Shown here: piece by piece, positions 63,900-64,000 of the stretch | Layout of the letters: the number at the start of each line of letters is the position of its first letter | How positions within the stretch are numbered: position 1 is the stretch's first letter | Assembly: GCF_000220395.1 (NCBI RefSeq) | Contig: NW_004086163.1 | Span: forward strand, 1-64,000 | Length of the DNA stretch: 64,000 nucleotides | Reading direction: 5' to 3' | From: Ichthyophthirius multifiliis | Taxonomy: Eukaryota; Ciliophora; Oligohymenophorea; Hymenostomatida | Position numbers and translations under genes: made by a program | Notes under the pieces: model-generated | Seen by the model: only the letters and a program-made list of their open reading frames with translations | Told to the model about the DNA's origin: nothing | Databases searched by the model: none

Positions 63900-64000
63900 A
63901 TGGTGTCATTAAAAGAATAATATAATTAGGCATTCTTAGAACATCGTAAATTAACCGATATAAAATCAATACTTGAGTATTTATTATAATATTAAACCTA
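63900..64000 (+). CDS. 5' end of an unidentified gene, cut by the window edge
   Basis: ATG 63900 opens a TGA-free frame to the end of the window (33 codons): MVSLKEQYNQAFLEHRKLTD, then KSILEYLLQY. The composition is coding-like, being GC-richer than the upstream spacer. It is too short to assign; the charged, helical start fits many proteins. Confidence 0.45.

Noticed and set aside
1-64000. tRNA or rRNA genes
   Set aside because: Such genes would stand out as islands of near 50% GC; the only GC-rich segment is the minisatellite. No T-loop (GGTTCGAATCC-like) and acceptor pair was found.
1-64000. CRISPR array, bacterial operon, or prokaryotic origin
   Set aside because: Introns, reassigned TAA/TAG codons and eukaryotic nucleolar, ciliary and autophagy genes show nuclear ciliate DNA; the 18-bp tandem repeat has no spacers.
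1-64000. TAA/TAG-rich genes as pseudogenes
   Set aside because: These codons occur at Gln positions of conserved motifs throughout (for example in EB1, ATG3 and IFT172), and each gene ends at TGA, so they are reassigned sense codons.

Overview
This window looks like macronuclear DNA of an oligohymenophorean ciliate. It is extremely AT-rich. Every recognisable gene reads through TAA and TAG as glutamine and uses TGA as its only stop. Introns are short (about 37-285 nt), mostly GT...AG, and often filled with TA microsatellite. The base composition is closer to Ichthyophthirius multifiliis than to Tetrahymena, but that identification is inference. No telomeric repeats are seen, so this is an internal piece. 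Nearly all real genes are invisible to a standard-code ORF search, so the gene models below were read by hand with the ciliate code.

Layout, left to right. Minus: EB1 microtubule plus-end protein (891-1900), SWC5/BCNT/CFDP1 chromatin protein (2210-3084), PKA-type catalytic kinase (4799-6168). Plus: a low-complexity orphan (7846-9267), FAM135-type lipase-fold protein (9580-12559), XRRA1-like leucine-rich repeat protein (12691-14629), ATG3 (14984-15856), UTP20 (16059-25327). Minus: a decayed or broken K+ channel segment (about 26.6-27.1 kb), PP2C phosphatase (about 28.47-30.43 kb), a leucine-rich repeat/coiled-coil protein (30963-33891), IFT172 (34312-39951), and a protein with two cyclic-nucleotide-binding domains (40357-42971). 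Plus: a secreted protein with 82 exact-length 18-bp repeats (43376-46232). Minus: a multipass membrane protein (47205-51692), a Gln/Asn-rich protein with a possible DUF4378/CEP350-like C-terminus (51971-56125), ATG8 (56590-57062), an EamA/SLC35-type transporter (57529-58473), and a cyclic-nucleotide-gated K+ channel (59756-62997). A plus-strand gene starts at 63900 and runs off the end.

Some genes share themes. ATG3 (E2-like enzyme) and ATG8 (the ubiquitin-like protein it transfers) lie about 41 kb apart, and the ATG8 ends directly on its conjugating glycine. Cilium and cytoskeleton genes (EB1, IFT172) and cyclic-nucleotide signalling genes (PKA catalytic subunit, two-CNBD protein, CNG-type K+ channel) are also present. 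There is no sign of operons; gaps between genes are about 80 nt to 1.7 kb.

Several otherwise clear genes change frame at long A or T runs, most often as if one base were missing. The simplest reading is homopolymer under-calling in the assembly. EB1, ATG3, ATG8, the transporter and the repeat protein assemble without any frame break, which supports the genetic code and intron rules used here.
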